This document shows, one piece after another, positions 17,658 to 27,421 of a DNA stretch of 64,000 bases. The position numbers and the translations under genes were made by a program. Each line of letters starts with the position of its first letter. Within the stretch, counting starts at the first letter, position 1. Under the pieces are notes generated by a model, which saw nothing but the letters and a program-made list of their open reading frames with translations, was not told where the DNA came from and did not search any database. Origin of the DNA: Acidobacteriota bacterium (GTDB lineage Bacteria; Acidobacteriota; Terriglobia; Acidiferrales; UBA7541); the NCBI GenBank assembly GCA_013287135.1, contig JABDEK010000008.1, positions 1 through 64,000 of the forward strand. Reading direction: 5' to 3'.

Positions 17658-19571
17658 TTAGTGTTTCTGAATCTGACTCTTCGGTGCCGCCTTCTTTGCG
17701 AGACCTGTCGGAATAGAACCGGCCTCCAACGAGCCGCCGAAGTAGCTGTCTGCATCGACCTCGATCCAGAACAGCTGATCACCGCTCGCCTGGTATGCCG
17801 TGACGTTCAGGCTTATGTCAGCCGTGAAGTTCATATTAGACAACGTGAGGGGATTGATGGTGTAGCGTCCCGGATGCGCACCGTCTGGAACAGCGGCATC
17901 GGTGAAGGCGACGCCGGTGTAAGTTGGTCCAATACCAGTTAGGGCGGCGAACGGATCGCTGAGGTCGCCTGTACCGACGAAGGAGCCACCCGGCTCCGTG
18001 ACGTTTGCAGCGCCGACAAAATCAAATTCGAAAATACCGTTGGCGTCCGTAGCGCCCTGCGCTCCAAAGGCATAATAGCCGGAGAAGTCGGCTACCGTGA
18101 AATCGGTTTGTGGAACTAGTTGGCCGGTGCCGACGAGGTTCGTGTCCATTTCGGCGATCAGCGCGCCTCCGCCATCGGTAGTAGTGTTGGGATCCAGTAT
18201 GTTGAGGCTGGGATCGACGGCATAGATCCCGAAAATCGAAACGTCTCCGTAGGTTGGGTTAAACGTCATGGAGCCATAGCCGCTGCTGGCGAGCGTGTAG
18301 GTTCCGTAGATGGTTTGCGCTGCCAACTGGATTCCACTATTCAATTCGTTCAAATCGCCGACACCATTGAAATGAGTGCCGGCAGTCGTCTTGAACTGGC
18401 CCACAGCAGCATAGGCCGTGAATGGATTCTGAACCGAGAATACAGATTTGCCGATGGAACTAGCGGTAAAAGCTGGCACTGCACCCTGACCGTACGCCGA
18501 GCCTACCGCCGTATCGGCGGTGGTGGTGGCGGTGGCAGCATCCACGTCGATGATGCGAATCACCTCGGGGCCCACGACGTAATAGTTGATGGAGGTGGCG
18601 ATCCCAGTGCTGTTATTGATCGCACCGCGGCCGAAAGCGTCAGGTGTGGAAAGCGAAGCAGTGAAGGGGACATTCGGCGTAACCGTCCCCCCCAGGTTAC
18701 TGTCCACTATGCCGCTCAAAGAGCCGGAGGTAATTGTGAAGACTCCTCCGTACGCCGCCGGGAAAAATCCGTTGACGTCAGAACTTGTACCGGAAGCGAC
18801 AAAGGCAAACGAACCAGAAGGCAAAGCTGTAGAGGTCTGCAGGTCCATGCTTCCACTGGAGGTAGCTGTTCCGTCGAACTGTGTGATGAGCGCGTGGTTC
18901 GGGTTGGCGAAAGAGACAACAAAAGTTTCCGTGCCGCTGATGCCCAGGTTCGAGTTATCTGTAATTAAAGTGAGCGTTCCAGTTCCATCGCCATTCGGGA
19001 CGAGGCCTCCGCCCATGATCATATCGCCTTGAGGTTCCGGAGAAGTGATGCCGTCTCCGTCGTTGTAGTCCTGCTCGCCGCCCGTAACCGCGAAAACGCC
19101 GCCTGCAGAAACTGTATTGGCAATCTGGACGACGCCTGCGATGGAATAGTAGGGATCGTCGGCAAAATTGTTTTCTTCGCCGGTAACGTAGAAAGTGAAA
19201 TTTTGTGTGGCCATGCCGGTAATCATTATCGTCGCAGTGGCAGTGCGTTTCGGAATCGTAACGGAGGTGGCTGTAATAGTGACCGAGCCACCGGCCGGCG
19301 GGACGGGGGGAGCCGTATAAACCGTGACAGCGCCGCTGGCCGTTTGAGTGAGAGTGAATGTGCCGCAAAATCCGGCGGGAGCGCAGCTCCAAGTGACGCC
19401 TTCGGCTTTCGGATCGTTCGTGACTGTGGCGGAGATGTTACCGCCGCTGCTGGCTGCCAAACTACTGGGAGCGGTGATAGCGATGGTCAGGGGACCTCCG
19501 CCCGAGCCGCAGCCGGCGATGCCCAACACACAAAGCCCCATGACAACGGCCCAAAGCGTTGCTCTATTCAT
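17658..19571 (-). CDS. Large repeat-bearing surface lipoprotein (637 aa)
   Basis: Start ATG at 19571 with GAGGGA upstream; the longer frame to 19604 is not supported. A lipoprotein signal peptide ends VLGIAGC, so Cys21 is the likely lipidated residue. An Ig-like domain follows (about 30-125, with TITAPSSLAASSGGNISATV). The remaining 500 residues look like about four modules of roughly 120 residues, each with a Y/F-x-F opening (FTFYVTGEENNF, GSFAFVASGTSS, YYAFGAQGATDANG), a glycine- and aspartate-rich turn region, and a strand ending in an aromatic-aspartate pair. The pattern suggests repeated beta barrels or sandwiches at the cell surface. No enzymatic motif is seen. Confidence 0.75.
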   Translation of the reverse strand: MNRATLWAVVMGLCVLGIAGCGSGGGPLTIAITAPSSLAASSGGNISATVTNDPKAEGVTWSCAPAGFCGTFTLTQTASGAVTVYTAPPVPPAGGSVTITATSVTIPKRTATATIMITGMATQNFTFYVTGEENNFADDPYYSIAGVVQIANTVSAGGVFAVTGGEQDYNDGDGITSPEPQGDMIMGGGLVPNGDGTGTLTLITDNSNLGISGTETFVVSFANPNHALITQFDGTATSSGSMDLQTSTALPSGSFAFVASGTSSDVNGFFPAAYGGVFTITSGSLSGIVDSNLGGTVTPNVPFTASLSTPDAFGRGAINNSTGIATSINYYVVGPEVIRIIDVDAATATTTADTAVGSAYGQGAVPAFTASSIGKSVFSVQNPFTAYAAVGQFKTTAGTHFNGVGDLNELNSGIQLAAQTIYGTYTLASSGYGSMTFNPTYGDVSIFGIYAVDPSLNILDPNTTTDGGGALIAEMDTNLVGTGQLVPQTDFTVADFSGYYAFGAQGATDANGIFEFDFVGAANVTEPGGSFVGTGDLSDPFAALTGIGPTYTGVAFTDAAVPDGAHPGRYTINPLTLSNMNFTADISLNVTAYQASGDQLFWIEVDADSYFGGSLEAGSIPTGLAKKAAPKSQIQKH

Positions 19572-19896
19572 AGCTAGGTGTCCCTCGCTTCGGATTTCGA
19601 ACAATATTCGCTAGAGGGCCTCCGCTGCGGAAACTCTTGGGACCGAAGGAACACACGAACGCTGCGCGCGAGAATAGGGGACTCGCCGGCGAATTTCTCC
19701 TCGATGACAAGACGGGACCCATGTCTAGAACGAACAACCCTGGCGAAATATATCATGATAGGCAAGGTGGGCGTCTAGCCAATAAGTCAGAATTTTTTAG
19801 CTTCTAAGGGATCTAAGGCGCCAACAAAGATGCAAATGGCCCGGAGGAAATGGCGAATTTGAGCAATTTTTTTGACTACGGGTCAACTACTAAGGG
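19572..19896. other. Intergenic region, nothing recognised
   Basis: This 325-base stretch lies between the start of the large lipoprotein gene and the end of the yceI-like gene, both on the minus strand. It should contain the lipoprotein promoter. No open frame with a ribosome site, repeat or hairpin was recognised. Confidence 0.5.
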
Positions 19897-20508
19897 TTAT
19901 TGGTGGGTTTGAGGCTGTAGTTGCTCAGCCTCGGCTGAAGCCGGAGTGTTCGCAACATCCAGGTGAAACTGGACTTGAACATTGTTGGCCACTTTATTCA
20001 TCGGCGCGTTGTGCGTCATTCCAAAATCGCGCCGATCGAAGGTGAATTCACCCTCGATCAACTGATGGCCCTTCGCTTCTTGGTGCACGGTAACAGCGAC
20101 GGATACAAGCTGGGTGATTCCGCGCAAAGTGAGTTCCGCATTCATCAGAAACTTTGTTGGATCGGGGCCACCATCCGACGTGATGGTTTTCGATACGAAA
20201 CGAATATGGGGATATTGCTTCACGTCGAAAAAATTCTTTCCTTTCACTTCTTTGTCTCTCAGTCCGCTGCCTGTAGCGACACTGTCGGCCTCGAGTTGCA
20301 TGTCGAGCGAGGCGTCGTCGAACTTGTCCTCAGGGATCTTCAGATTCACGTCCCATTCATGGAATACGCCGGTTACCTTGGCGAACGTCGCGCTAGCGTG
20401 GAATTCGATCTTGCTAGCGGACTTCATTACGGCGCGCGCAGGGTCTGGGGACGTCTGAGCGGCCAACGAAAATACAGCCAAAGTGAAAAGAATGCACGCG
20501 CCGCGCAT
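19897..20508 (-). CDS. YceI family periplasmic protein (203 aa)
   Basis: The chosen start is ATG 20508, which opens a normal signal peptide (MRGACILFTLAVFSLAAQ); a frame reaching back to 20565 has no better site. The mature protein shows the YceI pattern: ASKIEFHASATFAKVTGVFH at its start, a central KNFFDVKQYPHIRFVSK segment, ELTLRGITQLV, and the end DRRDFGMTH followed by an alternating strand. YceI proteins are lipocalin-like beta barrels that bind isoprenoid-like lipids. The gene is isolated, so no ligand can be inferred. Confidence 0.87.
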   Translation of the reverse strand: MRGACILFTLAVFSLAAQTSPDPARAVMKSASKIEFHASATFAKVTGVFHEWDVNLKIPEDKFDDASLDMQLEADSVATGSGLRDKEVKGKNFFDVKQYPHIRFVSKTITSDGGPDPTKFLMNAELTLRGITQLVSVAVTVHQEAKGHQLIEGEFTFDRRDFGMTHNAPMNKVANNVQVQFHLDVANTPASAEAEQLQPQTHQ

Positions 20509-20690
20509 TAAATTCAAAAACACCTCGAAAATGAAGATCGTGGATTTAGGATGCGTTTGCAGCACGTCACGTCAGCAAGCTGCCAGGAAGTGGCCCAAGA
20601 CCGTTTTCGTGTCCTGAGGGAACAACATCAGCTACTGCGTGCCGATAGTATAGCAGGCTGCGTCGTAGAAATTCTCTTAAGCTCGCATAG

Positions 20691-21173
20691 CTAGCGGCAG
20701 AAGCGGTGGACGACCAATGCGATGGGCAGACCGACGCAGATGATATGCGTGACGATGGCGATGATCGAGGAAGTGACCGTTTTGGTCCCGTGAAAATTCG
20801 AGAGCGGCATTACGACCCAGTACATCACCACATAAACCGCGATGCCGTAGAGCGCGCCGGATGGAATCGGGCGGCGGATCATAGAAGTGAGTTTGCGACT
20901 AGCTAGGAAAAATACGGTGGCCGCGGTAAAGGCAATCAAGAAATGGAATGCGAGGCCGAGCGCGACTGTGGCTGTTCCACCGTTGAATGATGCGGGACCG
21001 AGCCAGCCAGCAGCGATTCCTTGCAGGAGGCGTGGCGGTTTTACACCTTTTGGCCACCAGGTGATGAAAGCCGCGGTAATGTCCATGCAGCCGGAGAGAA
21101 AGCCGGCGAAAAAAATGGCCGGTAATGCGGGTGAAGTTTGTGTGCCAGCGGCGGCTTGAATCGAAGAGGTCAT
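20691..21173 (-). CDS. Small integral membrane protein of unknown function (160 aa)
   Basis: Start ATG at 21173 with AAGGAA upstream. Four hydrophobic segments are visible (around residues 18-38, 67-90, 103-125 and 134-155), with the loop PKGVKPPRLLQGIAAGWLG between the first two. I recognise no named family with confidence. The gene is divergent from the metallophosphoesterase at 21308, with 134 bases shared between them for promoters. Confidence 0.7.
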   Translation of the reverse strand: MTSSIQAAAGTQTSPALPAIFFAGFLSGCMDITAAFITWWPKGVKPPRLLQGIAAGWLGPASFNGGTATVALGLAFHFLIAFTAATVFFLASRKLTSMIRRPIPSGALYGIAVYVVMYWVVMPLSNFHGTKTVTSSIIAIVTHIICVGLPIALVVHRFCR

Positions 21174-21307
21174 GTTAGCGTTCCTTGCGCAGTTGCGATG
21201 CGGCGCTGAGCAAGGCTGTTGTATTCGGCCATCCGATGGCACGCAATATTTTCACGTTAGCGTAATTCGAATTATGCGAGCGCGAAGGTAAAATAGGGAG
21301 AGAGCGT

Positions 21308-22624
21308 ATGGCTATGAAACCAAATTTGTTGGGGCCGGGCGGGCGGCTGTTTGCTGAACAGCAGCCGGGTAAAGATGAAGTCTCATTTCGCGTCGATAAT
21401 ACCAGCGAGGCGTATTACAACTCGCCGTACTACGAGCTGCACAAGAACGACTTGCAGCAGATTCCTGCTCCTCGCAAAAACGTTTCCATGCAATTGCAAC
21501 TCGCGGATTTTACTGGTCCAGCGATCATCAGCGCGATTCAACAGGCGGGGAAGATAACGTTTCATTCCGTCGGGGACACTGGAGCGGCGAAGGTGAATCG
21601 CGAGCAGACCGTTCAACGTGCGATACAGAATGAAGCGGAGGTCGCGGACGCGATGGCCAACGACGTGGCGACAGGCGGCACGAACGGGCCGGCGTTCTTT
21701 TTTCATTTGGGCGACGTGATCTACAATTTCGGCGAAGGCCAATATTATTACGATCAGTTCTACGAACCGTTTCGCGCGTATGACCGGCCGATCTTTGCCA
21801 TTCCCGGAAATCACGATGGCATGGTATTTGGACAGGGATCGAGCGCGCCCCAGGTTCCCACGCTGGAAGCCTTCCTGAACAATTTTTGCGCGCTGACCCC
21901 GGGGCAGTCGCCGGACGCGGGCGGATTGGTTCGCAGCGTGATGACGGAACCGGGCGTTTATTTCACGCTGGATGCGCCGTATGTGTCCATCATCGGACTT
22001 TACAGCAACGTGCTGGACGGGCCGGGAGTGATTTCTTCGCAAGGCGGCAAATTTCCGATTGTTGACGATCAGCTCGCGTTCCTGAAAAGCGAATTGCAAC
22101 GTTTGACGCCGGACCGTAATGCCGGAAATCGCGCGGTGATTATCGCGGTACATCACCCGCCGCTTTCGGTGGACGCGTTGCATGCGGGATCAACGGGCGT
22201 GCAGTCGGACTTGGACTCTGTTTGCCAGGAGGCTGGGCTTTGGCCTGACGCGGTACTTTCGGGGCACGCGCATCTTTATCAGAGATTTACGCGCATCGCG
22301 GGGCCCAACAAGAAAGAAACACCGTACCTCACTGCGGGCAGCGGCGGATTTGCGGCAACGCCTCCGCAAAGCACGGTAGGGAAAGCGCCGATCACGGTTG
22401 GAAACGATACTTTGGTGGTCGATCCGATTGTGAAATTTGGATATTTGACGGTGACGTGCGACGGCAAGACGTTGTGTGTTTCGTTTAAATCACCGGCGCC
22501 AAATGGAGGATTGGCGACGTTGGATTCTGTGTGCGTCGATTTGACGGCGGGGAAAATTGTGCCGAGCGGCGGTGCGCAGAAAAGCGGCATGAAGACGAAG
22601 TCGCCGCGTAAGACCTCGAAGTAG
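21308..22624 (+). CDS. Calcineurin-like metallophosphoesterase (438 aa)
   Basis: Start ATG at 21308 follows AGGGAGAG. The metal-binding motifs of the metallophosphoesterase fold appear in order: SVGDTGA, HLGDVIY, IPGNHDG, VHHPP and SGHAHLYQR. The first motif is G-D-T-G rather than the more usual D-x-H. No signal peptide is apparent; residues 1-75 form an N-terminal extension before the catalytic fold. The overall plan resembles purple acid phosphatase-like and uncharacterised phosphohydrolases. A lysine-rich tail ends the protein. The substrate cannot be told from context, since both neighbours are unrelated. Confidence 0.87.
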   Translation: MAMKPNLLGPGGRLFAEQQPGKDEVSFRVDNTSEAYYNSPYYELHKNDLQQIPAPRKNVSMQLQLADFTGPAIISAIQQAGKITFHSVGDTGAAKVNREQTVQRAIQNEAEVADAMANDVATGGTNGPAFFFHLGDVIYNFGEGQYYYDQFYEPFRAYDRPIFAIPGNHDGMVFGQGSSAPQVPTLEAFLNNFCALTPGQSPDAGGLVRSVMTEPGVYFTLDAPYVSIIGLYSNVLDGPGVISSQGGKFPIVDDQLAFLKSELQRLTPDRNAGNRAVIIAVHHPPLSVDALHAGSTGVQSDLDSVCQEAGLWPDAVLSGHAHLYQRFTRIAGPNKKETPYLTAGSGGFAATPPQSTVGKAPITVGNDTLVVDPIVKFGYLTVTCDGKTLCVSFKSPAPNGGLATLDSVCVDLTAGKIVPSGGAQKSGMKTKSPRKTSK

Positions 22625-22671
22625 GCTGAAACTTCAATCGCCCGCCTAAAGCGCCAGCTACAAGGGCAAGG

Positions 22672-23988
22672 TTACTTGCGGTAGATCACGCCGTTTTTCA
22701 TCACGAAAGAAACTTTTTGTAAGATGGAGATGTCCTGGAGTGGGTCGCCGGGGACGGCGATGATGTCCGCGTCGTAGCCGGGCTTCAGCGCGCCGATTTG
22801 ATTTTGCCAGCCTAATAATTTCGCGCCGTTCAACGTTCCGGCCTGGAGCGCGGCCAGCGGCGACATTCCGAATTTCACCATCAGCACGAATTCGCGGGCT
22901 TGCGTGCCATGCGGAAACGGGCCGACGTCTGACCCTACGGCAAAGGGTATGCCCGCGGCGAGCTGCTTTTTGAATTCCTGCGCGTGGAGATCGAGAAGCT
23001 GACTATCGCGCGCGCCCTGCGCAGGGGTGTTGGGATGCACGGCGAAATATTCAAAGATGGTGAAGGTGGGCACGGCGAATATTTGTTTTTCGCGCATCAG
23101 ACGCATGGTTTCATCGCTGAGCTGCAGAGCGTGGTCGATGGAGGCAACTCCGGCGCGCGCGGCGTAGAGCGTGCCAGGTTCGCCCATGGCGTGGACCGCG
23201 ACGCGATGTCCGCTGCGCGCAGCCTCGTGGACTGCGACGGTGAGTTCTTCTTCCGTGTACTGATACGGTGTTGAGAAGCGGCCATCCACGATCTTGTCGG
23301 GCCCGGTTTCGTAAATTTTGATGAAGTCAGCGCCTTCTTTTAGTTCGCCGCGAATTGCGGTGACCAGTTCTTCGGCGTTGTTGGCGTAAGTGGCGTTCGA
23401 GAGCACGTGCTGCGCAGGGTTGTAGCCGATGGCGTCTTCGTGGCCGCCGAGAATGTCGATGGCATTGCCGCTGATGCGCAGGCGCGGGCCGGGCATCAAG
23501 CCATCATTGATTGCGTTGCGAACTGCCGTGTCGGCGGAGCCAGCTCCTTCGGTGCCCATGTCGCGCTCGGCGGTGAATCCGGCGAAAAGATCATCGCGTG
23601 CGGCAATCGTGGCGAGAATGGTGCGCTGCGGAACGGACTCTTGCACGGTCTGCAAATCTTCGGCGCCGGGATGTAGAAAAAGGTGGACGTGCGCGTCGAT
23701 GAGACCGGGAAGAAGAGTGGTGTCGCCGAGGTCGATGAACTCGGACTCGTGCGGGTGGGTGACGTGCGAGCCGACTTCTGCGATGAGGTCGCCTTGGACC
23801 AGGATTTCGCCAGGCGTAGAGATGCGGCCGGTTTCAACGTCGAGCAGGCGCGCGGCGTGCAGGACCATGGCGCGCGGCGCGGATGAGACCTGCGAGCCGT
23901 TTGTTTGCCCTTGAATTGCTGAGAGGAAGAGTGACGCGCAGTAGAGGGCGAATATTGCGAGTGTTGCGACAATGCGGCGGGTGGTCAT
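22672..23988 (-). CDS. Exported amidohydrolase, imidazolonepropionase/prolidase-like (438 aa)
   Basis: A signal peptide covers about residues 1-28. The metal-binding motif of the amidohydrolase fold is LPGLIDAHVHLF; further ligands are likely in VAVHAMGEPG and ASIDHALQLS, and the catalytic Asp in VGSDVGPFPHG. The end, LKPGYDADIIAVPGDPLQDI, is the beta-sandwich closing segment of this superfamily. Exported members of this type hydrolyse dipeptides or cyclic amides; the precise substrate is unknown. It converges on the metallophosphoesterase gene and is divergent from the multicopper oxidase. Confidence 0.88.
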   Translation of the reverse strand: MTTRRIVATLAIFALYCASLFLSAIQGQTNGSQVSSAPRAMVLHAARLLDVETGRISTPGEILVQGDLIAEVGSHVTHPHESEFIDLGDTTLLPGLIDAHVHLFLHPGAEDLQTVQESVPQRTILATIAARDDLFAGFTAERDMGTEGAGSADTAVRNAINDGLMPGPRLRISGNAIDILGGHEDAIGYNPAQHVLSNATYANNAEELVTAIRGELKEGADFIKIYETGPDKIVDGRFSTPYQYTEEELTVAVHEAARSGHRVAVHAMGEPGTLYAARAGVASIDHALQLSDETMRLMREKQIFAVPTFTIFEYFAVHPNTPAQGARDSQLLDLHAQEFKKQLAAGIPFAVGSDVGPFPHGTQAREFVLMVKFGMSPLAALQAGTLNGAKLLGWQNQIGALKPGYDADIIAVPGDPLQDISILQKVSFVMKNGVIYRK

Positions 23989-24162
23989 GGTTTCGCGCGC
24001 GATAATAACACGTCCCGCGGAAGCAGCGGAATTGCTGTTCCTACCCTTGGAGAAGAGCGCTTACCGACTTCCGATTATCTTTCATTCTTGTGTGGACTTC
24101 TAACATCGAACTAGGATGGTAAGGACTATGCGGGGGATCAAATCTTTAATTGGAGAGCTTGT

Positions 24163-25677
24163 ATGAGCGGTTCACGCATTTCGCGACGACAATTTCTGGG
24201 GACTGCGAGCGCGCTGGCTGGGGCGGGATTTTCCGGCGCACGGCTTGGTTTGGAGGATTTGGGTCTTGGCGCATCAGGGAGCGGCGTCTCCAGTGCGACG
24301 GATGAGGCAGCCGCGGACTACGTTTTGCGCATCGCAGCGAGCGCGGTTGAGATCGCACCGAAACGAATCGTGTCGACAGTTACTTACAACGGCAAGTTTC
24401 CGGGGCCGCTGCTGCGGTTCAAGGAAGGCCAACCGGTGACGGTGGAAATTCACAATGATACGGACACAGCGGAGCAATTACACTGGCACGGGCAAATGGT
24501 TTCGACCGATGTGGATGGCGCGGCAGAGGAAGGGACGCCCTCTGTGCCGGCGCACGGGATCCGTCGTATCGAGTTCACGCCGCGGCCGAGTGGTTTGCGT
24601 TTTTATCACACGCACAACCGCGCCGGCGCTGATTTGCATGCAGGGCAGTACAGCGGGCAAGTGGGGCCAGTTTACATAGAGCCCACGAGCGAGCCGGGGA
24701 ACTACGACCAAGAAATTTTTCTGGTGCTCAAAGAGTTTGAGCCGACGTTTAGCCAAGGGGGAGATATGGCGCAGGATTTTCTGGCGCCATCTGTGCGCGT
24801 GAAGGCGCTGGAGACGGTGGGCGAGTCCGCAATGAAAGCGTCGCTGGCAAAAGGGATGCCGCACGGATACGAAGTGGGCTATCGCTGTTTCACCATCAAT
24901 GGCCGCATGTTGGGACACGGTGAGCCGGTGCGGGTGAAACAGGGCGAGCGCGTTCTGTTTCATGTTCTGAACGGCAGCGCGACGGAGATTCGCAGTCTGG
25001 CGTTGCCGGGCCACACTTTCAAAGTTGTCGCATTAGATGGCAATGCTGTTCCAACGGCTGCGGAACTTCCGGCGCTATGGCTGGGGACCGCGGAGCGCAT
25101 TTCCGCGTTTGTAGAGATGAATCATCCGGGCGTGTGGGTCATGGGTGATCTTGCGGACGATGATCGCGGACACGGCATGGGCATTGTGGTTGAGTATGAG
25201 GGACGCAACGGCAAACCGGTTTGGACGGCGCCGCAACCGTTCCACTGGAACTATGCGCGGTTTGGGAAAGCCGGCGCGACCGCCGCGACACCGGACGAGA
25301 CTTTTGAGATGACGTTTGCAAAAGATAATGCCGCTGAAGAAGGCTTCAACCGTTGGACGATTAACGGAGTGGCTTACCCGATGACGCAGACTATCGCGCC
25401 CGCGTCGTTTCATTTGCGCGAAGGGAAACGCTACCGTATACGGATGCACAACGCGAGTGACGACATTCATCCGATTCATCTTCACCGGCATAGTTTTGAA
25501 CTGACGAACCTGGCGGGAATCAGCACGGCGGGTGTAATGAAGGACGTCGTGATGGTCGGCGGATATCAGAGCGTTGAAGTGGATTTTACCGCGGACAATC
25601 CCGGTCTCACGCTGTTTCATTGCCATCAGCAGCTTCACATGGACTTTGGTTTTATGACGTTGTTTGATTACGTTTGA
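24163..25677 (+). CDS. Tat-exported multicopper oxidase (504 aa)
   Basis: GGAGAG precedes ATG 24163. The N-terminus is a twin-arginine signal (SRRQFLGTASALAGAG). All four copper-binding segments are present: HWHG (107-110), HTH (149-151), HPIHLHRH (near 437) and HCHQQLHMDFGFM (486-498). The last includes the type 1 ligands and an axial Met, so a full type 1 plus trinuclear centre is expected. The enzyme couples oxidation of a metal ion or phenolic substrate to reduction of oxygen to water in the periplasm. No methionine-rich CueO-type insert is seen, so Cu(I) is not specially favoured. DoxX and ChrA genes follow closely and may be co-transcribed. Confidence 0.92.
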   Translation: MSGSRISRRQFLGTASALAGAGFSGARLGLEDLGLGASGSGVSSATDEAAADYVLRIAASAVEIAPKRIVSTVTYNGKFPGPLLRFKEGQPVTVEIHNDTDTAEQLHWHGQMVSTDVDGAAEEGTPSVPAHGIRRIEFTPRPSGLRFYHTHNRAGADLHAGQYSGQVGPVYIEPTSEPGNYDQEIFLVLKEFEPTFSQGGDMAQDFLAPSVRVKALETVGESAMKASLAKGMPHGYEVGYRCFTINGRMLGHGEPVRVKQGERVLFHVLNGSATEIRSLALPGHTFKVVALDGNAVPTAAELPALWLGTAERISAFVEMNHPGVWVMGDLADDDRGHGMGIVVEYEGRNGKPVWTAPQPFHWNYARFGKAGATAATPDETFEMTFAKDNAAEEGFNRWTINGVAYPMTQTIAPASFHLREGKRYRIRMHNASDDIHPIHLHRHSFELTNLAGISTAGVMKDVVMVGGYQSVEVDFTADNPGLTLFHCHQQLHMDFGFMTLFDYV

Positions 25678-25739
25678 ACTGGCGAGACTCGGGGGCTGCG
25701 CTCGCGCTCGCAGAGCGGATTTCGCGAGGAGGGCGTTCG

Positions 25740-26234
25740 ATGGCCATAATCGATAGCGCTTCGTGGGCCAGCACTGCTTCCAAAGCGATACTGCTGATTC
25801 GCGTACTTGTCGGCTGGGTTTTTCTATCGGAAGGCGTGCAGAAATTTTTATTTCCTGATGCGCTTGGAGTGGGGCGATTCACGAAGATCGGCATTCCTTC
25901 GCCGCAGATTATGGCGCCGTTTGTCGGCGTCGTTGAGATTGTGTGCGGCGCGCTCTTGTTGGTTGGCCTTTTCGCGCGATTGGCTGCGGCGCCGGTGCTG
26001 ATCGACATCTGCGTGGCGTTATATTCCACCAAGATTGTGACGTTTGCGAAGAACGGGTTTTGGTCAACCTTGCACGAGGCGCGCACGGATGTGAGCATGC
26101 TGCTCGGTCTAATTTTTCTGCTGTTGGTGGGCGGTGGCGCGTGGTCTCTCGATGCACGATTAGCCGAAAGACGAGACCGAAGTAATGGAGGAAGCACCCC
26201 TTCTGCAAACCTCCGAGTCATTTTCAGGGAGTAG
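25740..26234 (+). CDS. DoxX family membrane protein (164 aa)
   Basis: Start ATG at 25740 follows GAGGAGGG; the frame from 25674 has no site. The protein has four transmembrane helices and the DoxX pattern RVLVGWVFLSEGVQKFLFP with FVGVVEIVCGALLLVGLFAR. DoxX-like proteins are small membrane proteins linked to redox stress or to quinone or thiosulfate oxidation; the role here is not defined. It lies 62 bases after the multicopper oxidase and its 3' end overlaps chrA by 50 bases, indicating one transcript. Confidence 0.85.
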   Translation: MAIIDSASWASTASKAILLIRVLVGWVFLSEGVQKFLFPDALGVGRFTKIGIPSPQIMAPFVGVVEIVCGALLLVGLFARLAAAPVLIDICVALYSTKIVTFAKNGFWSTLHEARTDVSMLLGLIFLLLVGGGAWSLDARLAERRDRSNGGSTPSANLRVIFRE

Positions 26235-27366
26235 GCGAGTATCCCTTGGCGAGCTTGCGCTGTTTTTTCTGCGGTTAGGGACTACCGCGTTTGGCGGACC
26301 GGCAGCACACATCGCCATGATGGAGGACGAACTCGTCGGCAGGCGAAAGTGGCTTTCGCGTGAAAAATTTCTCGACTTGCTCGGTGCAAGCAATCTGATT
26401 CCTGGGCCGAGTTCCAGCGAATTAGCGATACACATTGGCTACTTGCTTTGCGGTTGGAGAGGGCTGCTCGTGGCTGGATTTTGTTTCATTCTTCCGGCGG
26501 CGGTGATGGTTGGCGCGCTGGCATGGGCGTACGTACGGTACGGAAAGCTGCCCGCTGTGGCAGGCTTGCTGTACGGGATCAAGCCGGTAGTGATTGCGGT
26601 GATTCTGCAGGCGCTGTGGGGACTGGTACGAACGGCGGTAAAAACAAAATTTCTCGGCATGGTTGGTGTGCTCTGCGTGGTTCTCGCATTTTTGAACCTG
26701 CATCCGATTCTTTTGCTTTTGTTCGGAGGCGGAATAGCTTGCCTGGCGAATCGGCCGACTCGTCGCCAATGGGCGTCAGCGTTTTCGTATCGTGCGCTGG
26801 GAATCGCAGGGCTGGCGGGAGCTGCAACATCGTTCAGTCTTAGTTCACTGTTTCTAGTGTTCTTGAAAATAGGAGCGATTGTTTTCGGCAGCGGCTACGT
26901 GTTGCTGGCTTTCCTGCGCGCAGATCTGGTTGTGAATCGAGGTTGGTTGACGGATTCGCAGCTCATAGATGCAGTTGCTGTAGGGCAGGTAACGCCGGGA
27001 CCGGTGTTCACGACTGCTACTTTTATCGGGTTCATCCTGGGAGGAATTCGCGGTGCGCTGGTTTCCACGGTGGGAATTTTTCTTCCGGCGTTTTTGCTGG
27101 TGGCGGTGAGCGGGCCGCTGGTGCCGCTTATACGAAAATCGAAAACAGCGAGTGCTTTCCTGGATGGCGTGAACGTGGCATCGCTGGCGTTAATGATTGC
27201 GGTCGGGTGGCAACTGGGGCGAGCGTCTGTGGTGGATGTCGTTACGCTAGCCTTGACCGTTGTGTCCTTGATCGCTTTGTTGCGATTTCGTGTGAACTCC
27301 GCTTGGCTGGTGACGATTGGGGCGATTGTCGGGCTGCTCGCAAATACTTTTCCTGTTTCACGATGA
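26185..27366 (+). CDS. chrA: Chromate transporter ChrA family, two-domain (393 aa)
   Basis: The start ATG at 26185 lies inside the end of the doxX-like gene. The protein contains both ChrA half-domains: the first with RLGTTAFGGPAAHIAMM and NLIPGPSSSELA, the second (after about residue 210) with GAIVFGSGYVLLAFLRADLV and VGQVTPGPVFTTATFIGF. About ten to twelve membrane segments are expected. The family exports chromate anions; many environmental members are probably transporters of other oxyanions. The N-terminal 20 residues are polar and could be trimmed if a later start is used. Its association with a multicopper oxidase and DoxX suggests metal or redox stress. Confidence 0.9.
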   Translation: MEEAPLLQTSESFSGSRRVSLGELALFFLRLGTTAFGGPAAHIAMMEDELVGRRKWLSREKFLDLLGASNLIPGPSSSELAIHIGYLLCGWRGLLVAGFCFILPAAVMVGALAWAYVRYGKLPAVAGLLYGIKPVVIAVILQALWGLVRTAVKTKFLGMVGVLCVVLAFLNLHPILLLLFGGGIACLANRPTRRQWASAFSYRALGIAGLAGAATSFSLSSLFLVFLKIGAIVFGSGYVLLAFLRADLVVNRGWLTDSQLIDAVAVGQVTPGPVFTTATFIGFILGGIRGALVSTVGIFLPAFLLVAVSGPLVPLIRKSKTASAFLDGVNVASLALMIAVGWQLGRASVVDVVTLALTVVSLIALLRFRVNSAWLVTIGAIVGLLANTFPVSR

Positions 27367-27421
27367 TGGAAATGCGACGCCGGCCGGGTGTGAAGCACAC
27401 GCTATTCTCGAGGAGAAAAAG

